NCBI RefSeq assembly: GCF_012849095.1
Contig: NZ_CP051680.1
Span: 5,828,001-5,892,000, forward strand
Direction of reading: 5' to 3'
Source of the DNA: Cohnella herbarum
GTDB taxonomy: Bacteria; Bacillota; Bacilli; Paenibacillales; Paenibacillaceae
Length of the DNA: 64,000 nucleotides
Part shown: one piece after another, positions 35,019 through 43,922 of the stretch
How positions within the stretch are numbered: the first letter of the stretch is position 1
How the letters are laid out: each line of letters begins with the position of its first letter
Program-made: the position numbers and the translations under genes
The notes under the pieces: generated by a model
Told to the model about the DNA's origin: nothing
Database searches by the model: none
What the model saw: the letters and a program-made list of their open reading frames with translations, nothing else

Positions 35019-35792
35019 TTAATTCCCCGGCTTAGGCTGCTGCTTTGCCTTCTCCAACTCGGAGGAGAAGTGTTCCTTCAGCTCCGCGAGTTTTCTCTCA
35101 TCGGTAAGATCGATTTTGGCGGCCAAGAAGCCGGAGACGAACGAGTCCCAGTCCTGAATCTTCTTCTGGGTGATCATCGATCGAATCGCGTTCTTGATCA
35201 TCCTCCGTTCTTTCGAGTTAGAGAACTGATCTTTATACTGTTGCTTCAGTTCGAAATCTAACTCGTCGAACAACCGGCGGAACACCTCCGAAGTCATTCG
35301 CGCGTCATCTAACGCCCGATGCGCCGCGCCCGTCGCTTCGATACCGAGATCGAGGAGAGCCGCTTCGACGCTGACGTCGTTCGTTACTTTTTTGTACCGG
35401 AGAAAGCCCTTCAATAAGTCGAAATAGTGGGCGGCCATCCAGTGCGAGTCATCGAGCTTATGCATTCGGGTATCGAATACGATTCGTTTGAGGTCTTCTC
35501 CGCCCCAAGTGACGAGCATGTAGGACTCGCTTAGATTCAGCCACGCGATGAAATCGGCTATAACCTTCCGGAACCCTGCGGCAACGTCGATGTCCTCCTG
35601 CGGAATTCCGGTTTTTTTCTTAATGAAGGCGTTAAGCTTCGAAAAATACACAGGTTTGATCAGCGAAGAAAACTCATCCTTATACTTTAAGGAAGAATCC
35701 AACCTCACCGCTCCGATCTCAATGACCTCCATCGGCAGATCGCTGGCAAACTTGCGGCCGTTGAATTCGATGTCGAGAATAATATAGTCCAA
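35019..35792 (-). CDS. DEDDh 3'-5' exonuclease (DnaQ/KapD-like)
   Basis: 257 residues from TTG 35792. Exonuclease motif I ILDIEFNG (Asp, Glu), motif III AHRALDDARMT (His...Asp) and the intervening FKKKTGIPQ-like region are present. The C-terminal ~75 residues are Lys/Glu-rich helix. TTG is preferred over ATG 35828 because GGAGGT sits 8 bases upstream of it and the conserved domain starts immediately. It trims nucleic acid 3' ends; whether DNA or RNA is unknown. Confidence 0.86.
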   Translation of the reverse strand: MDYIILDIEFNGRKFASDLPMEVIEIGAVRLDSSLKYKDEFSSLIKPVYFSKLNAFIKKKTGIPQEDIDVAAGFRKVIADFIAWLNLSESYMLVTWGGEDLKRIVFDTRMHKLDDSHWMAAHYFDLLKGFLRYKKVTNDVSVEAALLDLGIEATGAAHRALDDARMTSEVFRRLFDELDFELKQQYKDQFSNSKERRMIKNAIRSMITQKKIQDWDSFVSGFLAAKIDLTDERKLAELKEHFSSELEKAKQQPKPGN

Positions 35793-35955
35793 CTTCGTGA
35801 CCTCCGCTCTATGGCTCGTGCTTTCCATTCTACCAAAAAGCCGGCCTTCGCGCTTGCCCTTGCCGTGTCCGGCAACAAGATGAGAAGTCCGATCTGAGAG
35901 TTGAAATACATACTGGATTTAAAGGAATAAATAAATTATGATAAAATCAATAAAA

Positions 35956-35987
35956 TGAAACTAAGTTTCATATAGTGAAACTAAGTG
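35956..35987 (+). promoter_or_regulatory. TGAAACTAAGTTTCA palindrome plus repeated half-site
   Basis: A perfect 7+1+7 palindrome (35956-35970) is followed by GTGAAACTAAGTG (35975-35987), just before the VOC-gene ribosome binding site. The same 13-mer occurs at 39146 before the chemoreceptor gene. Possible operator or shared early-transcribed element. Confidence 0.45.
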
Positions 35988-36000
35988 GAGGCGATGGCAA

Positions 36001-36387
36001 ATGTCATTTGATTTCGTGGGAGTAGACCACATTCAGTTGGCTGCATACGAGGGCTGCGAGCCGGAGGCGCGTCTGTTCTTCGGGGAGCTGCTGGGATGGG
36101 TGGAAATTCCGAAACCGGACAACTTGAGGCATCGCGGCGGCTTATGGTTTCAATGCGGCGCGCATCAAGTGCACATCGGCGTACAGAAGGACTTCGTACC
36201 GGCAACGAAAGCGCATCCTGCGTTTGAAGTGCGGAATCTGGACGATCTCCGGCGTCATTTAAAGGAGCGAAATGTGCAAGCGGTCGACGATGATGCGAGA
36301 GAAGACGAGAATGTCCGGAGATTCTATGCTTATGATCCTTTCGGTAACCGTCTGGAGTTTCTAGAATGGGGGAGTAACGAACGATGA
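36001..36387 (+). CDS. VOC (glyoxalase/dioxygenase) family protein
   Basis: 128 residues with paired beta-alpha-beta modules: VDHIQLAAYEGCEPEARLFF, HIGVQKDF and DPFGNRLEFLEW. Metal ligands His (VDHIQL), His and Glu (LEFLEW) appear present. Substrate unknown (glyoxalase, thiol transferase and bleomycin-binding relatives exist). Its stop overlaps the next ATG by 4 bp (ATGA), so it is coupled to the methyltransferase. Confidence 0.87.
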   Translation: MSFDFVGVDHIQLAAYEGCEPEARLFFGELLGWVEIPKPDNLRHRGGLWFQCGAHQVHIGVQKDFVPATKAHPAFEVRNLDDLRRHLKERNVQAVDDDAREDENVRRFYAYDPFGNRLEFLEWGSNER

Positions 36388-37139
36388 ACGGCAAAGAAAG
36401 ATTTTCAACCCGAGTGGATACGTATACGAAATACCGGCCGAGCTATCCGCGGGAAGCGATTGATTATTTGTACGAGACGGTCGGCGTAAGCGCGAAGTCG
36501 AAGGTGTTGGACGTTGGCGCGGGTACGGGGATTTTCTCGCGCTTGCTGCTCGAGAGAGGCACGTCCGTCACGGCGATCGAGCCGAACGAAGCGATGCGGG
36601 AAGCCGCGATATTGGCGTCCGGAGATAATCCGAACTTTCATGCGATTCCGGGCTCCGCGGAGGAGACGGGATTGCCGGACCATTCGTATGATTTTATAGT
36701 CTGCGCCCAAGCCTTCCATTGGTTCGATCGGATTGCGGCCAAGAAAGAATTCGGAAGGGTGCTGAAGCCCGGCGGTAAAGCTATTCTCGTCTGGAACACC
36801 CGCTTGACGAGCGGCACGCCTTTTCTCGAAGGGTATGAACGATTGCTTAATGACTTGGGCACGGATTACGGGAAAGTGAATCATCGCAATATTTCGCGCG
36901 AGATGCTGCTCGCCTTCTTCAAATCCGGCGGATTGCGGGAAGATCGCTTCGCTATTCGCCAAGTGTTTGACTTTGACGGGCTGAGAGGGCGTTTACTCTC
37001 TTCGTCATACAGTCCGCAAGCCGGGGATCCGAACTACGAACCGATGATAGCGGCGTTGCGCGAGCTATTCGATCGGAACGAAAGCGGCGGAACGGTTAAC
37101 TTCGACTACGAAACGGAAGTGTATTGGGGCGAAGTGTGA
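36384..37139 (+). CDS. Class I SAM-dependent methyltransferase
   Basis: 251 residues. Motif I VLDVGAGTGIFSRLL binds SAM, motif II-like AIEPNEAM follows, then YDFIVCAQAFHWFD and LKPGGKAILVW. Similar to UbiE/Methyltransf_11-type small-molecule enzymes. Translationally coupled to the VOC gene, so the two may modify or detoxify one compound. Substrate not predictable. Confidence 0.88.
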   Translation: MNGKERFSTRVDTYTKYRPSYPREAIDYLYETVGVSAKSKVLDVGAGTGIFSRLLLERGTSVTAIEPNEAMREAAILASGDNPNFHAIPGSAEETGLPDHSYDFIVCAQAFHWFDRIAAKKEFGRVLKPGGKAILVWNTRLTSGTPFLEGYERLLNDLGTDYGKVNHRNISREMLLAFFKSGGLREDRFAIRQVFDFDGLRGRLLSSSYSPQAGDPNYEPMIAALRELFDRNESGGTVNFDYETEVYWGEV

Positions 37140-37204
37140 GCGCAATGTTATAATTCGAATAGGCAGTATGAAGCCGCGGACAAAAACAAGGGAGAATCAC
37201 AGCT

Positions 37205-37804
37205 ATGAAATTCGGGTTCGACATCGATGATACTTTGCTTAATCTGCGGGAACATGCTTTTCGGGTATATAACGTCAAGCTGAATAGACAAGTGGGGATA
37301 GAGGTTTTTCAAGCGTTGAAGACGATTCCGATTCACGACGCGTTCGGATTATCCGCGGAAGAGGGAAAAGAGTTGTGGAATCTTCATCGCGATGAAATTT
37401 ACTATTCCGCGCCTCCGTTCGATCAAGCGGTCGAAGTGTTGCAAGAGCTCGACCGGCAAGGGCACGAAATTTATTACGTCACCGCGAGAACTGCCGTGCA
37501 CTGCGCAAGAACGAAGGATGCGCTTGTCATCGCCGGCTTTCCCGTGCACGAAGAGCGATTTTACTGCGGAATGGCCGATGCCGAGAAGGTTCATATTTTA
37601 AGGAAGCTGGATTTGGATTATTACTTCGACGATAAACCCGCCGTGCTCGAAACGTTATCCGAATTGGACATGCGCGTATATGCTAAGGACAACCCGTATA
37701 ATACGCATCTAGACCTCCCGCGAATCGTGAACTGGAGCGAGTTGCTTGAGATTGCGAACAACTCGTGGCAAGGACTATCGGATGATTCTATGACGATCGA
37801 ATAA
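37205..37804 (+). CDS. HAD-family 5'-nucleotidase-like phosphatase
   Basis: 199 residues. HAD motif I GFDIDDTLL (nucleophile Asp), motif II YVTARTA, motif III Lys with FDDKPAV (Asp-Asp). Matches the NT5C/YqfW-type nucleotidases that dephosphorylate (deoxy)nucleoside monophosphates. Start ATG 37205 follows GGGAG. The 3' end overlaps the convergent gene by 17 bp. Confidence 0.85.
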   Translation: MKFGFDIDDTLLNLREHAFRVYNVKLNRQVGIEVFQALKTIPIHDAFGLSAEEGKELWNLHRDEIYYSAPPFDQAVEVLQELDRQGHEIYYVTARTAVHCARTKDALVIAGFPVHEERFYCGMADAEKVHILRKLDLDYYFDDKPAVLETLSELDMRVYAKDNPYNTHLDLPRIVNWSELLEIANNSWQGLSDDSMTIE

Positions 37805-38468
37805 CGAGTTCGAGTTCCTTGTCATACCCTTCCGGGAATTGAAAGCCGATCGACTTTCGCCCGTCGGGCTCTTGGCATATTCGATAATGACAGGAGACGG
37901 GAATGGATTCCGAGCTCTTGATCTGGCAAGCCGTCGGCTTAGATTCCGCGAGCAAACCAAACTCCGTGTCGATGATCAAGCTGCCGTTCTCGTCTAATCC
38001 CATATCGATACAACCCTCGCAGGACATTCGTATGGCCTCGGTTCGTCCATTCGGACGAACGATCCAATCATATTTAAGCGACTGAGCGCCTTCATGGATC
38101 ACGACGTCGATTCCCGGCCAGAGCTCGCGGCAAATGACTTTCCGATAAGGAGGAAGGTTCATGAATCGCGAGGCGGCCCGGGTACCCATGAAATAATGGA
38201 AGGAGCCGGATTCCTTCTCTAAACCTTCTACGGTTGCGTTCGGAGCGGCGTCGATGAATCTCCGCGAGAGATGCAATCCGATCCAATTTTCATTCGGCTT
38301 GCAGAGAGTCAGGCTGACTTCCCGGGCGGATATGCCCACGTAATAACCTAATTTCTCCGCAACGAAAGAGACATTCGTTTCCGCTTGGCCGTGGTTCGGA
38401 ACGAACAGCAGCGGCTGTTGCTTATTGAGCTCCGAGTAGGTATGCAGAATCCCCTTATTAGCGGACAT
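37788..38468 (-). CDS. DUF7948/SBBP-type beta domain protein (short, cytosolic-looking)
   Basis: 226 residues. LLFVPNHGQAETNVSFVAEKLGYYVG and LPPYRKVICRELWPGIDVVIHE, YDWIVRPNG match the N-terminal domain normally placed before SBBP beta-propeller repeats in large extracellular proteins. Here it stands alone, without signal peptide or repeats, so it is either a freestanding version or a remnant. GGGAGGC precedes the ATG. Function unknown. Confidence 0.72.
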   Translation of the reverse strand: MSANKGILHTYSELNKQQPLLFVPNHGQAETNVSFVAEKLGYYVGISAREVSLTLCKPNENWIGLHLSRRFIDAAPNATVEGLEKESGSFHYFMGTRAASRFMNLPPYRKVICRELWPGIDVVIHEGAQSLKYDWIVRPNGRTEAIRMSCEGCIDMGLDENGSLIIDTEFGLLAESKPTACQIKSSESIPVSCHYRICQEPDGRKSIGFQFPEGYDKELELVIRSS

Positions 38469-38583
38469 CCATAACGCCTCCCGATCGTCATTCTTTTGCA
38501 GGCATCCATTAAGGATATGACCGCGTTTGCCATGAAATTCGAATATAATGGAAATAAATTGACGATAGGAGGAGGCGTGGCGG

Positions 38584-39012
38584 ATGGAATGGAACTACTA
38601 CGATACTTTCATCACGGTCTCTAAAGACTGTCCCGTCGAGAGGGGATTGATTCCTCCGGAGAAGAAGAACGGAAAGTCCAAGCCCGGGATCGAGTATGAT
38701 TTGATCTTTAATCATCCGTATGGCTACACCCAAGAAGAGCTCCTTTATGAAACTCATATTCGGCATAAGGAGATTTCCGAGGAAGAGTTGTCGACCCGGG
38801 GAGAAGAAATCCGCAGCGGCTTTTTCGCCAAACCGATGGCTTGCTTGAGAGCCTCGATGCTGCCGAAGAAATACGGCTGGGGACTTCATTTTAACAAAGA
38901 GGGTAAGATCGCTCTTGTCGCTAGGGAATCTGCCGAATACGACCGGCTGGCCAACGGGAGAGAAGAAGGAATGAAGGTGCTCGCCGCCATGAGGAACAGC
39001 AAGAAAAAGTAG
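38584..39012 (+). CDS. DUF6157 family protein
   Basis: 142 residues opening MEWNYYDTFITVSKDCP, typical of DUF6157, with GYTQEELLYETHIRHK and PKKYGWGLHFNKEGKIALV. A small soluble protein common in Paenibacillus relatives, function unknown. Basic tail. A terminator follows at 39039. Confidence 0.85.
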   Translation: MEWNYYDTFITVSKDCPVERGLIPPEKKNGKSKPGIEYDLIFNHPYGYTQEELLYETHIRHKEISEEELSTRGEEIRSGFFAKPMACLRASMLPKKYGWGLHFNKEGKIALVARESAEYDRLANGREEGMKVLAAMRNSKKK

Positions 39013-39038
39013 AGCTTAATGTTTACGAAGCCATGCGA

Positions 39039-39067
39039 AACGCCCTCCCGTCGAGGGTGTTTTTTGC
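39039..39067 (+). terminator. Rho-independent terminator
   Basis: AACGCCCTC/GAGGGTGTT short-loop hairpin followed by TTTTT, after the DUF6157 gene. Confidence 0.75.
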
Positions 39068-39184
39068 GTATATGCTTGGACATTCCATGAAATTTTACAT
39101 AATGTGCGCCCAAGGATTATTTGGAGTTAAATATTTCCTATTAGAGTGAAACTAAGTGCGCTTGACTCTATAGGAGGAATACGT

Positions 39185-41398
39185 GTGGTCGGAAAAATAA
39201 ACTGGAATTGGAAGTCGAGATTGTCCGGATTACGTACGATACAGAATCAATTTTTGCTCATTTTTACGACCACGGTCGCGGCGATCCTGATCGCGATGGT
39301 GGCGGTAAGCTATTCTTTCTCCAGACAGTTAATAACGGATGGCGTGGAGGAGAGGCTGAAAAGCCAAACCCATCAATACGTGAACGAGATCGAAGGCGAG
39401 CTGTTATCCGCGATACTGACCCCTCGGACGTTAGCTCCGGTTGTAGAGGCAAATGGCACGTTGGGCAGCAACATCTCGTTCGGTGACCCCTATTTGGATG
39501 AGGCGACGGGAACGGCGCAGGTAGATGTCTCCGTTCCTTATTATGACGAGAACCAGACTTTTATTAACGTCGCGACGCAGAGCATTGGCTTGGATAGCAT
39601 ACAACAGCTGGTCGGTAGCCTATCGGTCGGTAGGAACGGCTCCGCCATCCTGATCGATAAGAACGGGCTCGTTCTAGGGGACAAGGATTACGTCAAGATC
39701 ATGAAGGTAAAGCTGACGGAGGATGCTAACGAATCCTTGGCGGCGCTAGCCGGGGTCATGCTTAGCGGTTCATCTTCGGTTGAGACGGAAGCGAGCGGGG
39801 GAACTGCGGAAGAGAACCTCCCGAGCGAGAGCGCGGAGGAAGCCGGAGTAGTGGAAACCGAGGCGGATGAAGCTGTCGGCGATACGGACACCGAGAGCGA
39901 GCTTGATGATCTCGGATTGGAGATCGACCTAGGGTCGGAGGACGCCGTAGCGAACGATGATAGCGATAGCGCGGTCGAGCTTGATGATCTCGGGTTGGAG
40001 ATCGATATGGATTCGGACGTGGATTCGGACGAAGCTGCCGTCACCGAGAATGTTCCCGTCCCCGATGCCGGCGCGGTTTCTCCGGTAGTCATGAACGAAG
40101 GAAGCGGCACCTACGAGAAAACCGGCCGAACGATGCGCGTATACTACGCTACGATTCCGAATGCGGGCTGGGTTCTTGCGCTTACGATTCCGGAGAGCGA
40201 GCTGTACGGGCCTCTATTTAAGCTATTCGAACCGATGATTCTGATCATCCTGGCCGCCTGCTTTATCGTCGCTTTGTCCGCTCATCTCTATAGCCGTTAT
40301 GTGCTTAAGAATATCAAGGACATTAATCGTCTGGCGATCGCGATGGCGGAGGGAGACTTTACGAAACGCACGCAAATGCGCTCGGGGAACGAATTGCAAA
40401 GTCTGGGAGATCGCTTTAATCAGACGTTGGACGGGCTTTGCGATACGATGGACAGCATCTCCCGGTTCTCGATCGACATTTCGTCGCAGGCCAGTCAGAT
40501 GAAGAGCGGGGCGGAGGAGACCACCCGGGCGGCCGAAGAGATCGCGAGCTCCATCCAGAACGTGTCCGCAGGCGCGGAGCACGAGGCACGAATCGTATTA
40601 GGCTTCAAGGAAGCGGCTCAGGATGTCCTTGGTCAGGTTAAAGAAATCAACGCGAGCACGGGGAAAATGACGGAGGTGGCGGCGAAAGCCCGCAAAGCTT
40701 CGGATGGCGGCCTTAAGTCGTTATCGCACGTCAACCTTCAGATGCAAGCCATCTATCAATCCGTGCAAGCCTCATCGGACGATGTCTTAAAGCTGAAGCA
40801 GCATTCGAACGCGATTGACGAGATCGTGGCGTTCATCACCTCGATTGCTTCGCAGACGAGCCTCCTTTCCTTGAATGCGGCGATCGAGGCGGCGAAAGCG
40901 GGCGAAGCCGGCAGGGGGTTCTCGGTCGTATCGGCGGAAATTCGCAAGCTGGCCGATCAGTCTGCCCGGGCAGCGGGGGAGATCGGCTCGCTGTTGGCGG
41001 AAATTCAGAGCTCTATCTCTCAAGCCGCGAATAGCATGGAACAAGGAACGGGCGCAACGGAAACGGGAATGGAACTGGTGCACGAGGCGGAGAAGTCGTT
41101 CGGAGCTATCGGGAGCAGCATCGACAAGGTCGCGCAGCAAGCCGCGAGCGTCTACGATTCCATTCGGGAGATCGAACAAAGCGCGGGGAGCATGACTTCT
41201 TCCGTGAAAGATATGCTGCTGTTGGCATCCAAGAACGCGAACGATTCGGGTACGATCGCGGCCGCGGCGGAGCAGCAGAATGCGTCCATGCAGCAAGTCG
41301 CGGCATCGGCCGCGCTTCTGGCGGAATTGTCTCAACAGCTAAAAGTAAAGGTTCAGCCATTCAGAAAAGCAAACGTAGCTCGCAAAATATCGAGTTGA
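39185..41398 (+). CDS. Methyl-accepting chemotaxis protein with acidic repeat in its sensor
   Basis: 737 residues. TM1 about 23-45, extracytoplasmic dCache-like sensor, TM2 about 350-368, HAMP about 370-425 and signalling domain with tip [21 protein letters not shown]. The sensor is interrupted at about 195-305 by a very acidic, Ser/Ala/Glu-rich segment with two copies of [10 protein letters not shown] 26 residues apart, unusual for this family. GTG 39185 is chosen because AGGAGG lies 6 bases before it. GTGAAACTAAGTG upstream (39146) matches the element at 35975. Single gene with terminator. Confidence 0.92.
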   Translation: MVGKINWNWKSRLSGLRTIQNQFLLIFTTTVAAILIAMVAVSYSFSRQLITDGVEERLKSQTHQYVNEIEGELLSAILTPRTLAPVVEANGTLGSNISFGDPYLDEATGTAQVDVSVPYYDENQTFINVATQSIGLDSIQQLVGSLSVGRNGSAILIDKNGLVLGDKDYVKIMKVKLTEDANESLAALAGVMLSGSSSVETEASGGTAEENLPSESAEEAGVVETEADEAVGDTDTESELDDLGLEIDLGSEDAVANDDSDSAVELDDLGLEIDMDSDVDSDEAAVTENVPVPDAGAVSPVVMNEGSGTYEKTGRTMRVYYATIPNAGWVLALTIPESELYGPLFKLFEPMILIILAACFIVALSAHLYSRYVLKNIKDINRLAIAMAEGDFTKRTQMRSGNELQSLGDRFNQTLDGLCDTMDSISRFSIDISSQASQMKSGAEETTRAAEEIASSIQNVSAGAEHEARIVLGFKEAAQDVLGQVKEINASTGKMTEVAAKARKASDGGLKSLSHVNLQMQAIYQSVQASSDDVLKLKQHSNAIDEIVAFITSIASQTSLLSLNAAIEAAKAGEAGRGFSVVSAEIRKLADQSARAAGEIGSLLAEIQSSISQAANSMEQGTGATETGMELVHEAEKSFGAIGSSIDKVAQQAASVYDSIREIEQSAGSMTSSVKDMLLLASKNANDSGTIAAAAEQQNASMQQVAASAALLAELSQQLKVKVQPFRKANVARKISS

Positions 41399-41445
41399 TG
41401 CGAGTTGGTCCGAAAATCTCCGAATTTCTCCGACCTGCGACTAGG

Positions 41446-41481
41446 AACCGCCCGGCTTACCGAAGCCAGGGGCGGTTTATT
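41446..41481 (+). terminator. Rho-independent terminator after the chemoreceptor
   Basis: AACCGCCC..GGCTT/AAGCC..GGGCGGTT hairpin followed by TATTTG. Confidence 0.75.
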
Positions 41482-41585
41482 TGCATTGCGCAATCGCCTG
41501 AGAAAATAATCGTGCCATATTGCGGACACAAATAGCCGTTATAGTAGTTCATGTAACAAAGAAGCCGTAATCGCAAGGAGGAACC

Positions 41586-42122
41586 ATGAATACGACTCTT
41601 ACGCCCGATCAAGTGCGCAAACTGCTCGCCGGAGACCATGAGATGTTTACATTATTTTATAACGAATACCGGGATTTACTGTACTGGCAGGCGTTCAAGT
41701 ACTTGAGGAATCACGAAGACGCGGAAGATGCCGTGCAAGAAGCCTACTCCCGGATTTTCCTTAACCTCCATAAATTCAATTATTCATGTAAGTTAAGCAC
41801 GTGGACCAAGCATATCGTTAAGAATCTGTGCATCGACATGCTACGCCGCAGAAAATCTAAGCCCTGCAATCATCTGGACGAGCATATTAGGGATGAAGGG
41901 CCGACTCCGGATCAAATCGTCGTTAAGCGAGAGGAGCAGACCCGGGTTGTTCATCTGGTGAAAGCGATGCCCGATTCTTACCGGGACGTTTTCGTATTGC
42001 GATTTTTCGGAGAGTGTTCCATTGCGGAAATCGCGGATCACTTGTCCATGCAGGTAAGTACGGTGAAGTCTAAGCTGTTTCGGGGGAAAAAGGTTCTGGC
42101 AAAAAGGGCGGCCTTAGGCTGA
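41586..42122 (+). CDS. ECF-type RNA polymerase sigma factor
   Basis: 178 residues: sigma region 2 (about 22-90: FNYEYRDLLY-like, DAEDAVQEAYSRIF) and region 4 (about 120-172: MPDSYRDVFVLRFFGECSIAEIADHL, STVKSKLFRGKK). No anti-sigma gene follows; the next gene is convergent and a strong terminator intervenes. AAGGAGGA precedes the ATG. Its regulon and signal are unknown. Confidence 0.9.
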   Translation: MNTTLTPDQVRKLLAGDHEMFTLFYNEYRDLLYWQAFKYLRNHEDAEDAVQEAYSRIFLNLHKFNYSCKLSTWTKHIVKNLCIDMLRRRKSKPCNHLDEHIRDEGPTPDQIVVKREEQTRVVHLVKAMPDSYRDVFVLRFFGECSIAEIADHLSMQVSTVKSKLFRGKKVLAKRAALG

Positions 42123-42138
42123 TTTAGTTATGCGAAAA

Positions 42139-42176
42139 AATGGCGGCACAGGATTGAGAGCTCCTGTGCCGCCATT
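42139..42176. terminator. Bidirectional terminator
   Basis: Perfect 14-bp stem AATGGCGGCACAGG/CCTGTGCCGCCATT between the sigma gene and the GntR gene that ends the sugar-acid operon. Confidence 0.85.
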
Positions 42177-42181
42177 GTGCG

Positions 42182-42895
42182 TCATACGTCATAGTTAACG
42201 ATATACTCTTGAATTTCCGTGTTGTAATGTCCTACGCTTAATTCGATCAGCTCGCCGGTGTCGTCATAGGAATGCCTGGTGCGCTTGAGAAGAGGTGTAC
42301 GTTCATTGACAAGTAACAAACTCTCTACCGCAGGAGGGGCCAGAGTGACGGCGAACTGATCCCGAAACTTGGCCAAGGAGATTTGTTGTTCATCCAACAT
42401 GCCGTACAACGACTGGGCATCCGAATCGACAAGCTGGAGTTCGCCCCTTCGCATCGTTAAATAATGCGTGTAATGGATATACGGCGCGTCATTAAGCAGG
42501 TATAGACGCTCTATGCGAAGACATTTCTTCCCGAACATGGAGTATAATTCCGAGCCTTCTTCGTGATGGACGACTTCCGAACTCAACAATCTTTTCTGAA
42601 TCCGGTGGCCTTCCTCGACTAAGATTTCCGTGAACCGTTGCGAAGTCGACAGCTTGGAGGAAGAGGTGTTGCGAACGACTTTCGTTCCTTTGCCGCTGCT
42701 CGTTTCCAGATAACCTTCTTGAACGAGTTCTTTGATCGCGTTGCGCACCGTTATTTTGCTGACTCCGAATTCCGTCTCCAATTGGGGCTCCGAAGGGATA
42801 TTAGTCTCGATAGGATACGCGCCGTGAAGGATTCGATCCTTTAATATACTTTTGATTTGCAAATATAAGGGTCTCTTTTTACGGCTTAAGCCCAT
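42182..42895 (-). CDS. GntR/HutC-family regulator (UTRA domain) of the sugar-acid operon
   Basis: 237 residues. N-terminal GntR winged helix (SEPQLETEFGVSKITVRNAI, LVQEGYLETSSGKGT) and C-terminal UTRA effector domain (about 90-235, ERLYLLNDAPYIHYTHYL). Last gene of the kinase-aldolase-lyase-hydrolase operon (10-base gap), so it probably senses a sugar or sugar-phosphate intermediate and represses this operon and perhaps the divergent GH20 gene. A palindrome at 46980 is a candidate operator. Confidence 0.88.
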   Translation of the reverse strand: MGLSRKKRPLYLQIKSILKDRILHGAYPIETNIPSEPQLETEFGVSKITVRNAIKELVQEGYLETSSGKGTKVVRNTSSSKLSTSQRFTEILVEEGHRIQKRLLSSEVVHHEEGSELYSMFGKKCLRIERLYLLNDAPYIHYTHYLTMRRGELQLVDSDAQSLYGMLDEQQISLAKFRDQFAVTLAPPAVESLLLVNERTPLLKRTRHSYDDTGELIELSVGHYNTEIQEYIVNYDV

Positions 42896-42905
42896 GCGGC
42901 ATACC

Positions 42906-43922
42906 CTACCTTTCCACGTCGCCTACCGCTTCCGTCATCGCCCGGAGAATCTCGCTTTCGGATGACATCGGCGTGTCGCCCACGATCGTATGCGCCAGCA
43001 TTCCGGCCGCGGCGGCGAAATCGACGGTCTTCGCGGGCGAGAATCCGCTAATCTCCCCGTGTACGATTCCGCTCGTATAGGCATCTCCTGCACCTATTCT
43101 ATCATAGACGGAGAAGGTCAGTTTCTTGGAAAAGGTAAAGGTATCCTTCTTATAAATAAATCCTAACAATGAATGGGTATTGTCGCCGTTAACGGAGCGG
43201 TGAGTACCGGCCGCAACTTGGATTCCATATTGGGCCGCGACGACTGGAAGCAGCTCGCGCAGCTGGTCGAGACGATTTTCCTTGTCGGTGCGCATGCCTA
43301 GGATGAACATGGCGTCTTTCTCGTTCATCATAACGATGTCCGCCAGTCCGAGCATATCCTCGTAATGAGGCTTTGCTTTCTCGTAGCCGTCAGGCCCCCA
43401 GAGGGACGGGCGGTAGTTGCAGTCGAAGACGACGGTTCCTCCGCGCGCCTTGACGGCTTTCGCCAGGCTCTTCATATGAAGCCGGACCGAATCGTTCATG
43501 GCTAACGTAATGCCGCAGAAGTGAACGACATCGGATTGCGCCGCGATAGCGTCGTAATCATATGCGTCACCGGGAGCGGTATTGAAACTGCTCTCCAACC
43601 GATTGGAATACGTCACGCGGCTCGGTCTTGCTCCGAAGCCGTTCTCCAGGAAATACATGCCCAGATAGTTGCCGCCTCGCTGGATAAACTCCTGGGACAA
43701 ACCTAACTTGCGCAAGTAAGCCGCCGCGGCATCCCCCACGGCATTGGCCGGCAAAGTCGTCACGAGATATCCCGTATGACCGAAGCGCGCCAAGGCGGAA
43801 GCGACGTTAACTCCCGTCCCGGAGAAGGAGAAGTTCAGGCTGCTTGCCTGAGAGAGCAACTCGTAACCCGGCACCTGAAGCCGCATCATCACTTCTCCGA
43901 AGACCGCGATCCTTTTAGCCAT
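42906..43922 (-). CDS. PfkB-family sugar kinase (2-keto-3-deoxygluconate kinase-like)
   Basis: 338 residues. GEVMMRLQVPGYE and SGTGVNVASALARFG at the N-terminus and DRIGAGDAYTSGIVHG (catalytic Asp in GAGD) near the C-terminus define PfkB; the pattern is closest to KDG kinases. It starts at ATG 43922 inside the aldolase stop (8-bp overlap ATGGCTAA). Expected role: phosphorylate a keto-deoxy or amino sugar acid for the aldolase next door. Confidence 0.86.
   Translation of the reverse strand: MAKRIAVFGEVMMRLQVPGYELLSQASSLNFSFSGTGVNVASALARFGHTGYLVTTLPANAVGDAAAAYLRKLGLSQEFIQRGGNYLGMYFLENGFGARPSRVTYSNRLESSFNTAPGDAYDYDAIAAQSDVVHFCGITLAMNDSVRLHMKSLAKAVKARGGTVVFDCNYRPSLWGPDGYEKAKPHYEDMLGLADIVMMNEKDAMFILGMRTDKENRLDQLRELLPVVAAQYGIQVAAGTHRSVNGDNTHSLLGFIYKKDTFTFSKKLTFSVYDRIGAGDAYTSGIVHGEISGFSPAKTVDFAAAAGMLAHTIVGDTPMSSESEILRAMTEAVGDVER

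Noticed and set aside
39146..39184. GTG 39146 as chemoreceptor start
   Set aside because: No ribosome binding site; GTG 39185 has AGGAGG, and 39146 falls within a motif shared with a non-coding upstream region.
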